Part shown: positions 1-11,327 of the stretch, piece after piece
Numbering within the stretch: the stretch's first letter is position 1
Layout: every line of letters begins with the position of its first letter
NCBI GenBank assembly: GCA_035578155.1
Contig: JAPWDM010000004.1
Span: 35,586,394-35,650,393, forward strand
Length of the DNA: 64,000 bases
Origin: Brachynemurus nebulosus
Taxonomy: Eukaryota > Arthropoda > Insecta > Neuroptera > Myrmeleontidae
Direction of reading: 5' to 3'
The notes under the pieces: generated by a model
The model's database searches: none
What the model was told of the DNA's origin: nothing
Seen by the model: the letters and a program-made list of their open reading frames with translations, nothing else
Made by a program: the position numbers and the translations under genes

Positions 1-598
1 TATTGAATTCACATAAGAAAAAGGGTCAAGTTTTTGAAATGAATTTTACCCAAAAACACAGCTTCTAATGTTTCCAAAGTCGTGCATGTAAATTTTTCCT
101 CGTTGATCGACTGAGTACCCGGAAGCCGATATCTACCTGTACCTCTAAAAAAAAATATTTTCGGGTTCGGCTATTTAATTTTTTGAAAATTTTGAAAAAA
201 TTATATGCTGCGGCAAATAGAGTCAAAAACATGGAAAAAAATTTGGGGATTTTGCCACGAACATAACCTTAAATAAATATTTGTGGACATTTATTTTTTT
301 TAAATATGACACCCCCGGAAAAGAGTTCTAACAAAATTATACCTTGTATTAATCATGGTATAGTAAGAAACGTGCAAAAAAATTTTGGTGATTGTATCAT
401 AGTTACAAGTTAATAAAAAAAAATTAATTAATTATTTTTAGGTTATATAAATTTTTTAAAGCTAAATCTATCTAAATCTGTCAACCCATTCGAAAGTTAT
501 AATTTTTTTTAGATTTTCAAAAAATAAATTCTTACCTCGAAGGAGTAAATTTTTGACGGTTGAAACTTCTATTAAATTTCTGTCTTATATAGACAGCA
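1..598. other. AT-rich intergenic DNA, nothing recognised
   Basis: No open reading frame, RNA gene or inverted repeat that I can support. The sequence is A/T homopolymer rich. Confidence 0.6.
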
Positions 599-599
599 G

Positions 600-680
600 T
601 TAGCAGAAAAAAAAACTAACACAATTCGTTCGTTTTACCTATCCTTAATCCGCCTATATAGCCTTTGTGTTTATCTAGCG
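600..680 (+). repeat. Dispersed repeat fragment, copy 1
   Basis: The run from AGCAGAAAAAAAAACTAACA through the 'tccgcctatatagcctttgt' stretch is closely similar to 9985-10060, so this is one copy of a dispersed family. No coding potential is seen. The family is not one I can name. Confidence 0.55.
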
Positions 681-1773
681 AAAATTTCTGTGGTTATGAA
701 ATACTTATCTTAAGTCTAAATTGTTTACTTTGCAGAAACCCAATTTTAAGGTTTGTGTGTCTGTAAAAAATCACTTAAGTTATTATGTTTCTCATTGGAA
801 ATTTTTTCTATTTGAGTTAAAATAATGTTCTAATGAGTAATTTTATTATTATCATTAAATTACTTTTAGACAACAAATTTGAAATGTAAATAATACTAAT
901 TTGTTCGAAAAAAACTACTTGAATATATAACTTGAATGTAACATATGGTAATACAATTGTACGAATAAAATAAATAGAATTCATATTACCAAATTCTTTA
1001 ATATTTTGTTGCTATAGTTTTTAAATCAGCTAAATTTATCAATTTATCATTATTATCACGTTTGCGTACTGATGAAATGAACAATGAAATGTATTGTACT
1101 ATAGTTAAATTATCGATATTTAAGTTCTTTAAATTGATATTCTACATTATTATATTTACGCCGCAATCACACTTTTATTTTTTAATCACACTCTAATTTA
1201 CATTTTAATTTTCTACAACATTCTATTAAAATTTGGACAAGCAAATTTTTACACATTCTGTATAAATGAGAAAATAGGTTATTTATTAACCCAGTGTTCG
1301 TATAAATATGACCGGGGTAGAATCACTCGGATCAACTAACACATATTGGCATATACATATTTGTAGAGGCAATACATTTTGCCTGTAATACGGTCAAATA
1401 AATTTGACAAAACTGAATAACTTGCAATTTGTACGTGTAAACTTCCATGCAGTTATAGAATGATTTGGTCCAAATATGCGTGATCGTTTTATTTTAAACA
1501 TGAGGTTTGGAATCAGTTAGTTTGGTGTATTTCCAAAAAAATGGACAAATTATTTAAAGTGTCAAAATTTTTGTTTTTTGAAAATCAAAAAAATTCTGCT
1601 TAATTAACCAATTTCAATAAATATTTTCAACAAAATTTATTACAAAACAACCTGGCATAATTTTTTTTTAAACAGTAGCACTCCAAAGCTACAAGCCGAG
1701 TGGCGTAACGCGGGGAACTGTATAGTAAAGTACATATTTATTTTGTATAAAACATACATATAGTATTAGTATA

Positions 1774-1775
<2 letters not shown>

Positions 1776-1836
<61 letters not shown>
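1776..1836. repeat. (TA)n microsatellite
   Basis: About 30 uninterrupted TA units. The flanks do not match the (TA)n-core dispersed repeat seen at 8.9, 13.6 and 32.8 kb. Confidence 0.95.
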
Positions 1837-1839
<3 letters not shown>

Positions 1840-4090
1840 CGCTCCACTAGTTATTATACGGATCAGTGTCTGTCACTAAATAATGTTAGTTTATGAGTAT
1901 GTATGTATGTGACCATCCATGGATACGATCCATGGATTACCTACGTGGACTACATGATGGAGTTGAATGAATGAGTTGTAGGCTCGACGGATAACATAAC
2001 AAATAAACCAAATGTTGGTAATTCTGCAAAACAACAGAAAAAAAAATATTAAACATATTCATGTTTTAGTTTGGTTTTTTTTTGTTTGTTTGTTAAATAT
2101 ATTATAGCAATTTTAATTGTAGTTATATATATGGATACTGTTAAAACTGGAAATTCGTCAAAACTAATCTGTAGTGATTCAAATGATTCAATATTTATTT
2201 ATTTTTTTTTTAGAGGTGGTCAAAAAGGAGAACTCGTTGATTCGATAACATATTTGAATTGTGATTAATTAAACGGACTTTGCAATTAGTTGAGGATTTT
2301 CGAATTACGTAAATAAAACGTAATATGTTATTTAAACGAGCTAATTAAAATAGATTGAAATTGCACAGAGAGCCGTATGTGGCCTGAAGCTTATTCGCAC
2401 CATAAAACCATTCCTACTGCAAAAAATACTATTTAAAAATTCTAACTAAATTTTGGAGTCTTAATTTTAATATACGGTGGTGTTGGCAACTTTCTAAACA
2501 TATAAGAGATCCCTCACTGATTTTGTTTGGGTTATTTCAGTTGAATTTTTCAGTGGAGAATTTATAGGAAAGCCCAGTCAACATTCATACGTCAAATGCG
2601 TGCCAGTTGAGTTAGAAAAATTGGAAAGATAAGGATTTAAAGTTAAAATCTGTTACTGATTTTTTTTTAATCAGAAAAATTATGCAATATTAAAGGTATA
2701 ATTTTTTTTTTAAATTAGCTGTATCTTACTTTAATGCTCACGTTCATACGGTCCTGATTTTACAATTTTTTCAGCACTTCTACTGAACTACAGTTCAGTA
2801 TAACATTTCTGTAGAACCGTTCAATAGAACAGTTCATAGAGATTAATAGACTACAGATCAGTAACTTAAAAAACTCTTTTTGTTCATTATAATATAAAGG
2901 TACTTAGCTGATGGAAGAAAAATATTGTTATTATAAAAAAGATTCCTTCCGCGAGTAATGAAACTAAAATGTTCACCAGTTCGAATCCTACCACTGTTTT
3001 TGATTTGAAAATTAGATTGAGTATAAACACTATCAATATCCATTCTAAAAATTTAAAAAAAATTTATATTTAAAAGTTTTGCTTTTTTATTCACTCTATT
3101 TATAACTAATTTTGGCATTTTACGGTAATCTCACACTTGCTACTGTGTTACGTTTATTTTTTTTTTTTTAAATATTTTGTTTAATTTTTAATTATAATGA
3201 CAGATGTAATAATCCACTTAGTGTAGAGAGTGGTGTAATATGTTAAAATCAATGTAATTTATTCTAGATGTTAATTTTTATTTCATTAAAATAGCAAAAA
3301 AAATGTTTATTTTATTTTATATATTTTTTTAAATTATTTTAGATCTCTAGAGTTAATGTTTATGGCATGTTCTACAATCATAATTTTATTTACAGATAAA
3401 ATTAGTACTACACATGTTTTTATTACTGGAGATACTACAAAAAAATTGTTTAGCAAATTAGTATGGTAGGTACTTACGACTAATAAAAATTAAAATACAA
3501 TTGACAATCATTTTTGTTAGATGTAGAGCGTTTAAAACCAGTATATCCGTTCAATCTAAATTATTAACTTGTAGGAGGAAAAATTTATAATTTTTTATGA
3601 GGTCTTTCATGTATTATTGTTAAAATAATATTTATATTTCTCAGAGTATCCTTACTGAGGTCTTCTAAATTTCGCACTCATAATCGAAAAATAGCTGTAA
3701 ATAAAATCTATTGAGTCCTGAAAAACAACCTTAGATCAGATCTATTATGTAAAATATTTTATAACAATTCTTATATACTGAAGTAGGTCAAGTCCGAACA
3801 AACGCAAGACCTGATGCAAAGTTGCCTTCTGGAACCTTGAAACGCATTTTGGTACATCAAACTTTTAGGGCAGCCAAAACTTGCTTACGATGACCTCACT
3901 TTAGTGAAATATCTTAAACTGAATAATGTTGTTATTTTGATAATGACTTAGTAGATAATGATTTAAAATGATCAAAAGTGTAAGGTGAAAATTACGAATC
4001 ATGTGGTACAACTTAGGAGAGTAGAAATAAATGGAAACATTAGGAGTAAAAAGTCATCAGGAAAAATAAAATAAAAGATTAATTTAGAAA
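1837..4090. other. Intergenic DNA; possible decayed tRNA-like SINE trace near 2.9-3.0 kb
   Basis: I see no gene here. At 2903-2918 there is TTAGCTGATGG, weakly like a pol III A box, and at 2979-2989 AGTTCGAATCC, close to the B-box consensus, about 75 bases apart. No cloverleaf closes around them, so this is at most a decayed tRNA-derived SINE. The rest is AT-rich and featureless to me. Confidence 0.3.
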
Positions 4091-4093
4091 TTG

Positions 4094-4135
4094 CGCTACC
4101 GGTTTCGGAAGAGCATATGCTTCCGACTTCTGGCG
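4094..4135 (-). ncRNA. Hammerhead-ribozyme-like motif, left copy
   Basis: Read on the minus strand, a CGC...GCG stem I brackets a core CAGAAG, a 6-bp stem II (CGGAAG/CTTCCG), GAAA and the self-complementary ACCGGT that could form stem III in a dimer. Penelope-like elements carry hammerhead motifs of this short-stem-III kind. The core differs from CUGANGA (A for U, and T where the last A of the core is expected), so activity is doubtful. Confidence 0.45.
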
Positions 4136-4165
4136 ATTCCTTTAATTAAAAATAAAAACAATATA

Positions 4166-4531
4166 CAGTCCGTTAAGTAAGAACGTAGTCGAAATAATTT
4201 ATATAAAAATTTATTTAAAAAAAATTTTGAAATACATATATACGTTCCACTTGATGAGGACTACGACGCAATTACCTTAATAAGGTGTCCAGTCACCACC
4301 GGCTTCGATAATCGCCGGTGGTGAGGCTATTTTCGAATGTAACGATGCCAGATTTGGCATTCGTGTCGTGTATTTGACACCCATGGTACTTTACTTGTTA
4401 TTCTAAAAAAACTGAATCGTTCTTTAAAGTGCGTGGTAGACAAAGGTTCACTCTATCTGCTCACAAAATATTTAGAGAAAAACTTTTACCATTTGTGAGT
4501 ATGGTCGACTACGATCTTACTTAACAGACTG
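4166..4531. mobile_element. Tc1/mariner-type MITE, 366 bp
   Basis: The terminal inverted repeats are about 27 bp (CAGTCCGTTAAGTAAG against CAGTCTGTTAAGTAAG in the other orientation, two mismatches in all), flanked by TA on both sides at 4164-4165 and 4532-4533. A small internal hairpin, CACCGGC/GCCGGTG, lies near 4297-4321. There is no coding capacity. It is inserted in the Penelope-like element next to its left inverted end, so it is younger than that element. Confidence 0.8.
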
Positions 4532-4862
4532 TATAAAAATACAATGCATATTTATAAAATTATTGGTATACAAATAGTTGTCAAAAACATGCAATTACTT
4601 ACATGGAAAAATATCGCAAAAAAAAAATTTATATGAAATTAAAATTTGAAGATTAAAAACTTTAAAACATATTGTAGTACAAAAGGAAAAATTATTTGTT
4701 TATTAATTACATTGTCAATTAATTTTTTTTATAAGATATAAAATTAAGTTACAGTGTTGGCAAACGAAATGACAACGTGCAAAAAAAGTTGACGGTTTAT
4801 GTATGTTTCGGCAAAGTATTGGGCGCGAATTTGCTGAAGGTATGACTGTATTGGCTGTCAAG

Positions 4863-5560
4863 TAGAGATGTCGATTTTAAATCGATTAATCGAAGCTTAA
4901 AAAAACGATTTTTTTCGATTTTTTTTCATTTGAATCGATTCATGAATCGATTATTAAAAGTAAGAGATCGATAACCGATTTTTTCCAAAAATAACTTCAT
5001 TTTAATAGTAATTCTACAAAGAAACATGTGTTAAAATGAAACACAAAAAAAAACTATTGTTAATTGTCAATAACAATTGACAATTGTTATTATTGTCCTA
5101 TGGCTCTATATAAGTCAGACTATTCATATAAATGGAAGGAAGAGACCACCTATCTGTGCAAACGACGATCCCTTTCCCACAAAAGCGACTTATTTAGAAA
5201 CATTTTTTTGTCAATTTCTTTGAAATTTTTGAATAAACTTGGCTCAATTCGTGGTATTCGTCCTACATATTCAATTGCCTTATTTTTTATAATTATAATT
5301 GAAAAGTTAACTCATTCATCGCCTTTACAAATATAATGTAAGGCGTTTTTACACGATATTACCGATATTACCTACGTACTATCAAGTCCCTTAAACAAAA
5401 ATGATCAACTAATTTTATTAAACTTTTCAAAATTTCGATTTTTTAGATCAATCTCACAGAATCGATTTTTTTTAGCCGATTTTTTTTTAATCGATTTATT
5501 TTATTTCGATTTAAATCGAATCAAAAATCGATCTTTTTTTTTAGAGAATCGACATCTCTA
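4863..5560. mobile_element. hAT-type MITE, 698 bp, exact 8-bp target duplication
   Basis: The ends are TAGAGATGTCGATT and its exact inverse, flanked by CTGTCAAG at 4855-4862 and 5561-5568. The 8-bp duplication and the TAGAGATG end are typical of hAT elements. Subterminal regions on both sides are packed with ATCGATT/AATCGAT motifs, as expected for transposase binding. The interior reading frame (5064-5336) resembles nothing I know. It interrupts the GIY-YIG relic of the Penelope-like element. Confidence 0.9.
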
Positions 5561-5568
5561 CTGTCAAG

Positions 5569-5916
5569 TTCAGACGAGTTGATGGCAAGGTTGGCGTTGG
5601 GATGTACGGAACATATCCAACAATGTTCCAGAAAGAATCTTTTTCTAGAATGTGCTTCTGTTTGTATTACTGTGGTGTTTTCAAAGTCAAGACGATGGTT
5701 GTTTTGCCATGAATATTGGGATAGGCTGGAGCTAGTGTCGCCACGTTGGACATTCCGACAATGCTGGTCAAATCTGTTCGACAGTTTCTGTTTGGTATTT
5801 CCGATATAGGATGCATCACAATCCCGGCAACGGGTCATGCTTCCCTTGACGTAGAAGCACTTTTTACACATTGTCCTGTGAACATTTTTCTTAATCAGGT
5901 TAGGATAAATTGGCAA
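5569..5916 (-). pseudogene. Penelope-like GIY-YIG endonuclease domain, 3' end cut by hAT insertion
   Basis: The frame contains CRDCDASYIGNTKQKLSNRF, the GIY-YIG core as found at the C-terminus of Penelope-like retrotransposon proteins, then QHCRNVQRGD, a histidine-rich segment (NNHRLDFENT) and RKRFFLEHC, whose Glu is the expected metal-binding residue. The C-terminal part (PNANLAINSSELDS) is cut at 5560 by the hAT MITE and resumes at 4862. No reverse transcriptase domain lies upstream, so the gene is 5'-truncated. The function was endonuclease cleavage of target DNA for retrotransposition. Confidence 0.75.
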
Positions 5917-5949
5917 AACATTAAAAAAAACACTGACTGGGACTATAGC

Positions 5950-6146
5950 TCCGGCCTAGCACAACAACCATCGTTTTGGCTTTGAAAACACCACAATAAT
6001 ACAAAGAGAAGCACATTCTAGAAAAATATTCTTTCTAGAACATTGCTAGATATGTTCTATACATCTCAACGCCAACCTTGCCATTGACTCGTCTGAACTT
6101 GACAGCCAATACAGTCATACCTTCAACAAATTCGCGCGCAATACTT
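5950..6146 (+). pseudogene. Second Penelope-like GIY-YIG fragment, head-to-head with the first
   Basis: The plus strand reads NNHRFGFENTT, then REAHSRKIFFLEHC, a stop, and ICSIHLNANLAIDSSELD, the same C-terminal stretch as the minus-strand copy with scattered substitutions. It begins in the middle of the domain, so it is a partial copy. It faces away from the first copy with a gap of only some 40 bases. Confidence 0.7.
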
Positions 6147-6164
6147 ATTTTTAATTAAAGGAAT

Positions 6165-6206
6165 CGCCAGAAGACGGAAGCATATGCTCTTCCGAAACCG
6201 GTAGCG
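6165..6206 (+). ncRNA. Hammerhead-ribozyme-like motif, right copy
   Basis: This is the inverted partner of 4094-4135 with one base different; here the core reads CAGAAGA. Stem II is CGGAAG/CTTCCG with an eight-base loop, then GAAA, ACCGGT and TA, a permitted cleavage triplet context. The U-to-A change in the core argues against full activity. The likely role in the parent element is self-cleavage of its transcript. Confidence 0.45.
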
Positions 6207-6209
6207 CAA

Positions 6210-8146
6210 GAATTATTTTTTAGTTTTGAAAATCTATCGATAAAAACAACCAACAGATTGTTTTTGTAACTTTTATATTTGAGTAAAATCAAATAGAACA
6301 CTAGGAGGATACGGCATAGGCAACTTTCCCCTATGTATAAAGCGATACGTGCAAAAATTTTCGAAAAAACAAAAAAACAAAAGAAGGTAATATATTTTAG
6401 TATTCTAAACAATGTGGAGAGACAAAGTTGTAAACCAAAAATTTGGTGGGAGAAGTCTACCCACACTGTCAACTTCATTTCAGGGGGCTACTGCCCTGGG
6501 TCTGGGCCCTGGATTATTTGTTCTTAATATATTAGAGACAAAAAAAGTCATAAAAAGTTTCATATTTCGTGTTTTATTTTTTATATTTCTTGTTTTTTTA
6601 TATTTTCTTTTTTTTTTTTAATTTTATAATATATTACTGACGTTTTTAACATCAATTAGGTTTTTAGGCCATTATATAATAAAAACATGGTAACAAATCT
6701 ATATGACCTATAATAAAGTTAATTCCGTTTTTTTATCACAAAAAATAGACCACTAATCCAAATTTGCTCAAAACTTTATCCGATCTTCATTTTTTTAATT
6801 ACGCATCTAATGAAATTAGTCCGGAGTTAATATCATCATTTGTTCTTGAGATATGCGAGACGAAAGAAAATCCACGAACGAACGAACGAACTAACGAATA
6901 AACGCAACGAATGAACGAACTAACGAACACACACAGAGACATCACGCTAAAAACGATGGATTCGGATTCGAGTGACCTTGAAACGTGGAAATATGTCAAA
7001 ATTAGCGATTCGTAAAATCGGACCCATTGCAATAACTTCCAATGGGAAGTTAAAAATGACAAAATTTTGATCCTATATTTCAATACATTTACAGCTGTTA
7101 TGTTAACGGAAGATTTAACGAATATACTTCACTTTAATTATTGCGATTTTTTCAGCAAGGTTTCATTGCAGCATGAAATTTTATTATATAACATTCGTTA
7201 TCTAGTTAGAGAAAAAGTCTGATATTTTATGTATAATGTAACACTTGTAGCTGTGTTGTTATACAGTGAAACTCTCAGAATTATTATTCTGGTAAACTAC
7301 ATATTTATATCCACAAAAACTGCATACTGGTCGCAAATCGACAACTAGATCAGCTTACAATTCGCACTCATTGTAAATACATTCGCCTATAATATTTCAA
7401 TATACGTATATGTGTATATCTATATATTAAAAAGTAAATTTACAGTAAGTATCAAAAAGTATTAGGACATCTTCAGTCCTAATATTTCGTAATGGTGCTG
7501 GGAACCCACAAATCTAATAAATTTTCTTTCACGGCATGATCTTAAAACATCGGCAGTTGCATTCTTTGTTTCTAGTATTCTTTCTGCTATTATATTTCAA
7601 CAAGTTCATTTCGAGTAATTGAAAATTTTTGAACACTACGTGTACATAAATGAATGAATCAGTGAATGAGTGATGAATTGGACAAGTGTGTGAATGGTTT
7701 TGTTACACGTATACATTGCTGATTCGTAGTATAGTAAATTTTAGTGTCTATATAACTCTGACTCTATTTGAAAGTATTTTCTACAGTATTTTACATTGTA
7801 ATACAAATATATGTACCGCAACATTGAACTATTTTGCATGTAAGGGGATAATTAGTAATCGTTTTTTAATCATTTTGATATTTTCCGCTAGCTAGCACCA
7901 CCTGTCACAACTCTTACAAAAATTAATATTCCATTCGCCATTGTAGACAAAATTTGTAAAGCAAATCTTTACATTTTTTTTTGCAAATATAATCCAGAAA
8001 AAGTGCTGTTTTTCTTTTAGAAAAAAACATAATATAAAAGAAAATGTGGCCTATTACTCTGTTTATTTATTAGTATAAAACTACAGTTATCTTCCAAATT
8101 ATACATCTAAAAAGTTGTTATCTTGATATTTATTAATTTATTATCC
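6210..8146. other. Intergenic DNA with a GAAC-type microsatellite
   Basis: No gene recognised. A degenerate (GAAC)n tract runs about 6873-6930. Minus-strand reading through the tract gives a serine/valine/arginine-rich frame with no known domain, and I do not regard it as a gene. Confidence 0.6.
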
Positions 8147-8600
8147 ACTAGCTGTACCCGCAATGTTGTTCGCGCGACGCATTGTTATAAACTCCATTGG
8201 AAGTGTATAAGTGTAATAATTATACAAATCTTGCATAGAAAAATCATTTTTTCGTAATGTGTGCACATGTTCAAAATCGTTTTCCTATTTCCTCGTGTAA
8301 ATGAGACATTTTCTCGGAGTAAAAAGTATCTTTTATGTTGAACCAGCTCATAAGTTATCACCACACCAAATTTCATCTTAATCCGTTCAACGGTTTTTGC
8401 GTAAGGTGTGCACATGCTCAAAATGATTTTTCTATTTTGCCGTGGGAATGAGGCATTTTTCCGAAGTAAGAAGTATCTTAGATGTTGACACAAGTAATAA
8501 TTTATCATCACACCGAATTTCATTAAAATCCATTCAATAGTTTTTGCATGATGCGTGAACAGGCAGACAAACAGACAGACAAAAATTTTAAAAATTGCTG
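8147..8600 (+). repeat. SINE-like or LINE-tail repeat with internal dimer, copy 1
   Basis: It begins CTAGCTGTACCCGC and ends in a GGCAGACAAACAGACAGAC tract. The body is two diverged monomers of about 145 bp, each with ACACCAAATTTCATCTTAAT-like text followed by TCCGTTCAACGGTTTTTGCG. A family with this plan is common in insect genomes. An inverted second copy is at 35165-35540. The long minus-strand frame through it is an artefact of the dimer. Confidence 0.75.
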
Positions 8601-8889
8601 TTTTGATATCTACATCGATAACTATTTACAGTACTAGTACAATTTTCAAAAAATATTCCATGTACAGAAACGGTGTCATTACAATTTTATTATATGTATA
8701 GATTATAATTTCGAAGTTACTTCTAAGAGCGTGAATTTGATAAACTCAAAAGTGGGTTGCACCAGCTCAAAAATGGTTTTAGAGATATAGAATATATTTT
8801 TTTCTTTTGTAATAGATATTATTGCATTTTAGCGAATTTTCATAATGAAAATTCAGCTATTACAGCAGCTCTTATGGTAAGACCTAAGC

Positions 8890-9125
8890 CCGGGACTATG
8901 GCAGAAATTTGTTTTGGAGCCTCTAGAACTCGAAAATCTACTTCACTAAAATTTATATATATATAGATATATATATATATGTATTTATGTGTGTACGCGA
9001 TAGCTGTCGAACGAAGCATTTAATTGTTACGAAATTTGGTAAAATCGTTAATTGTTCAAAACGCTTGGATAAGTTCGTTAGCCAGACACATCCGATGCCA
9101 CAGACCGGATATTTTGGGCTTTAAA
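8890..9125 (+). repeat. (TA)n-core dispersed repeat, copy 1
   Basis: The order is GGGACTATGGCAGAAATTTG, then ACTAAAATTTATATA, a short (TA)n, then GCGATAGCTGTCGAACGAAG, then AGTTCGTTAGCCAGACAC. The same order occurs at 13.64-14.60 and, inverted, at 32.75-33.03/34.21 kb; part of it is at 49.06 kb. The TA run is a fixed internal part of the element. No coding potential is seen. Confidence 0.7.
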
Positions 9126-9984
9126 GTCTTTCTTTTGTGTTTTTGATCAGAATTTAAAACTTTTTCAAAAATTTTATTACATTATCAAAAATATCGTAAG
9201 AAGTTATATCAGAGAGCTTTTTATACTTTTCTTCTATATAACGTCGTTCTTAAGAAAAATCAAAAATAATCCCGTTTTAAAAGTCTCTTTTTATTTGTTA
9301 TTTCACTCTACCTCGTTTGATTTTTCTATTTAATATATATTGTGTTTATAAATGTGTCTAAGGGTGTTTCGTCACTAGTTATTTCTATTACCTAAATATA
9401 TGTCAGATTTCTTTAATTAAATATTATGAATAATGTCTTAATAAATTTATAAAGTTATATTATAAATGTTTATCAATTAAACTGTACTATTTATTTGATT
9501 AAATAAACTTTTGACATATTTTTTTTGTGGTGTTGAATGGCCCTTAGCTATTTGTAAACGAAGTACAAATTTTGATAATGTTAGTTTTTTGTTTTGTTTT
9601 TTTATAACAATCTGTCAAATGGAATCATTTTTAAATATATGCATATAATATGCATGCATGTATATAACCTAATTATAAATATTTTTGTTTTAACACATTA
9701 TATTTATTATTTTGAAAATTTTCTTATTTAATTTTAAATAAGATGAACTAAATTAGAAAAAACGCCGTGAGCAGCGGGGCCCCATCACGGTAGTCGAATT
9801 TTCCCCTTCATCTTCGGTATTGAATGTCTACAAGCGAAATGTGATTGAAAGTCTACAACCGAATTGTCATTTTGTCGGTTTCAAAACTGGTGATGAGTGT
9901 TCGGCTGATCGAGGCTTTAAAAAAAGGTTTTAAGTATTTAAGGGCTGTATCTCAGTAAATTTCAATTTTGTGCCGAAAACAGGT
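9126..9984. other. Intergenic DNA, nothing recognised before a repeat boundary
   Basis: AT-rich, no frame or structure of note up to about 9765. The GC-richer segment at 9765-9960 (GTGAGCAGCGGGGCCCCATC) probably belongs to the dispersed repeat that continues at 9985. Confidence 0.5.
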
Positions 9985-10070
9985 AGCAGAAAAAAAGCCA
10001 ACACAATTCGTACGAGGACATTCCTGCCCATGTTTATCCGCTAATTGCCTTTATGTTTTAGTTTTAAATA
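9985..10070 (+). repeat. Dispersed repeat fragment, copy 2
   Basis: Matches 600-680 over AGCAGAAAAAAAGCCAACAC and the following tccgctaattgcctttatgt. The two copies are in the same orientation. Not a family I can name. Confidence 0.55.
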
Positions 10071-10344
10071 TTAAAAAAGGACCTTCAATAGTAAACTGGA
10101 AGGCCTTTATAAAGATATTTTTTCTTTCCAAAAAAATCCAAAATTTCTATTTTATAAATAATAAAAATCCAAAATTCCTAATTTATAAATAAACAGTGAC
10201 TTTAATAACATTTTTAAATTACTTAATATGTATGTATTTCATTTGTCATAAAAGTAAGTTCACTTTTTTTTAAATTTTTTAAAATTACTATTCGCCTACT
10301 TGTATTTAGAATAAACATAATGCTTTTAAAACACATTTAACAAT

Positions 10345-10960
10345 AGCATTCAATTCCGATGTAAAAATGGGAGAAGTGGGGGGAAAAGTGATTCGGACTC
10401 CCTACAAGGTACTAGCTGGATACTAACTGAATACACGTACAAAATTTCAGCCCTCTAGGTTTCCTTATGGAGTCTCTAGACGTGTTAGAAAACAAGCAAA
10501 AAAATTAAGGAAATATTGGCGTCAAAATCGTGGGGGTAAGGGTTAAAAGTTGAAACCTCCAAAAAACAGTGTCTGGCTATTAGCTTAACCTGTACACCAA
10601 ATTTCAGCCCTCTAGGTTTATTTGGGGAGATTTTGACCCGAACGAAACTGTTAAAAAACAAGGAAAATCATGTTCTTTTGGGTATAAAAATGGTGGGGGT
10701 AGGGGTTAAAAGTCGAGACCCCCAAAAGGCACCCCCTTGATACTAACTCAATCCGAATACAAAATTTTAGCCCTCTAGGTTTATTCGGGTGACCTGTGCG
10801 AGTGGTACAAACTTCGAAAACGTCGAAAATGCATGAAATTGTAGCTTAAAAATGAGGGGGGTCGGGGTAAAATATTAAAACCTCCAAAAAGCACAACCTA
10901 GGTACGAACTTTATCAACACACCAAATTTCAATCCTCTACGTTAATTCTGGGGGGCTGGG
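10345..10960. repeat. Tandem array of about 160-bp units, roughly four copies
   Basis: The phrase TTCAGCCCTCTAGGTTT recurs near 10446, 10602, 10765 and (mutated) 10928, a period close to 160. Each unit also has a GTGGGGGTAAGGGTTAAAAG-type G-rich segment. The G-rich strand contrasts with the AT-rich neighbourhood. The text continues as single-copy G/C-rich repeat to about 11250. No coding frame is preserved between units. Confidence 0.75.
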
Positions 10961-11260
10961 GGCCTGTTAGATCCAGCGAAAATCGTTTTTCCCCCCTCTA
11001 CTCCCACCATATCATCCTAGGAAGCTGAATTTTGGATATGTTGTAGATAATTGACCGAAACATTATTTAAAATCGGTTTGTGAAAGTTTTATTGCTTTTC
11101 CGCCCCCCACCACCCCCTTAAAGGTCGGGTCAGAAAAAAAATTTGCCCAAAATTTGACCCCACTTTGATAGTATGAGGTACCTCGAAAATGAGCCCCATT
11201 TACAAAATTTCATCTCTTAACTTCCATAGGGGGGCCCTACACAAATTAAAAGGTGGCGGG

Positions 11261-11261
<1 letters not shown>

Positions 11262-11324
<63 letters not shown>
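11262..11324. repeat. (TA)n microsatellite
   Basis: About 30 TA units at the right edge of the G-rich repeat region. The frames running through it encode only alternating Tyr-Ile and are not genes. Confidence 0.95.

Positions 11325-11327
<3 letters not shown>

Larger units (their letters stand above)
4091..6209. mobile_element. Penelope-like element with inverted ends and nested insertions
   Basis: The limits are a 64-bp inverted repeat, 4091-4154 and 6146-6209, with one mismatch. Inside lie a minus-strand GIY-YIG relic, a second plus-strand partial copy, and two later insertions (4166-4531 and 4863-5560). The inner inverted repeat runs 4807-4862 plus 5561-5706 on the left and 5963-6146 on the right. 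Penelope-like elements are known to insert with partial, tandem or inverted terminal copies, which is the architecture here. No reverse transcriptase remains, so the element is a dead 3' fragment. Confidence 0.75.

Noticed and set aside
2898..3001. A-box- and B-box-like motifs suggesting a tRNA or SINE
   Set aside because: No acceptor or anticodon stem can be formed, the A box is weak and no second copy was seen. Kept only as a remark in the intergenic entry.
5579..5985. Plus-strand frames at 5579-5809 and 5746-5985
   Set aside because: Antisense shadows of the Penelope-like GIY-YIG relic.
8185..8523. A 112-residue minus-strand frame with an internal repeat
   Set aside because: The repeat is the dimeric structure of a noncoding SINE-like element, which also gives a frame at 35189-35485.
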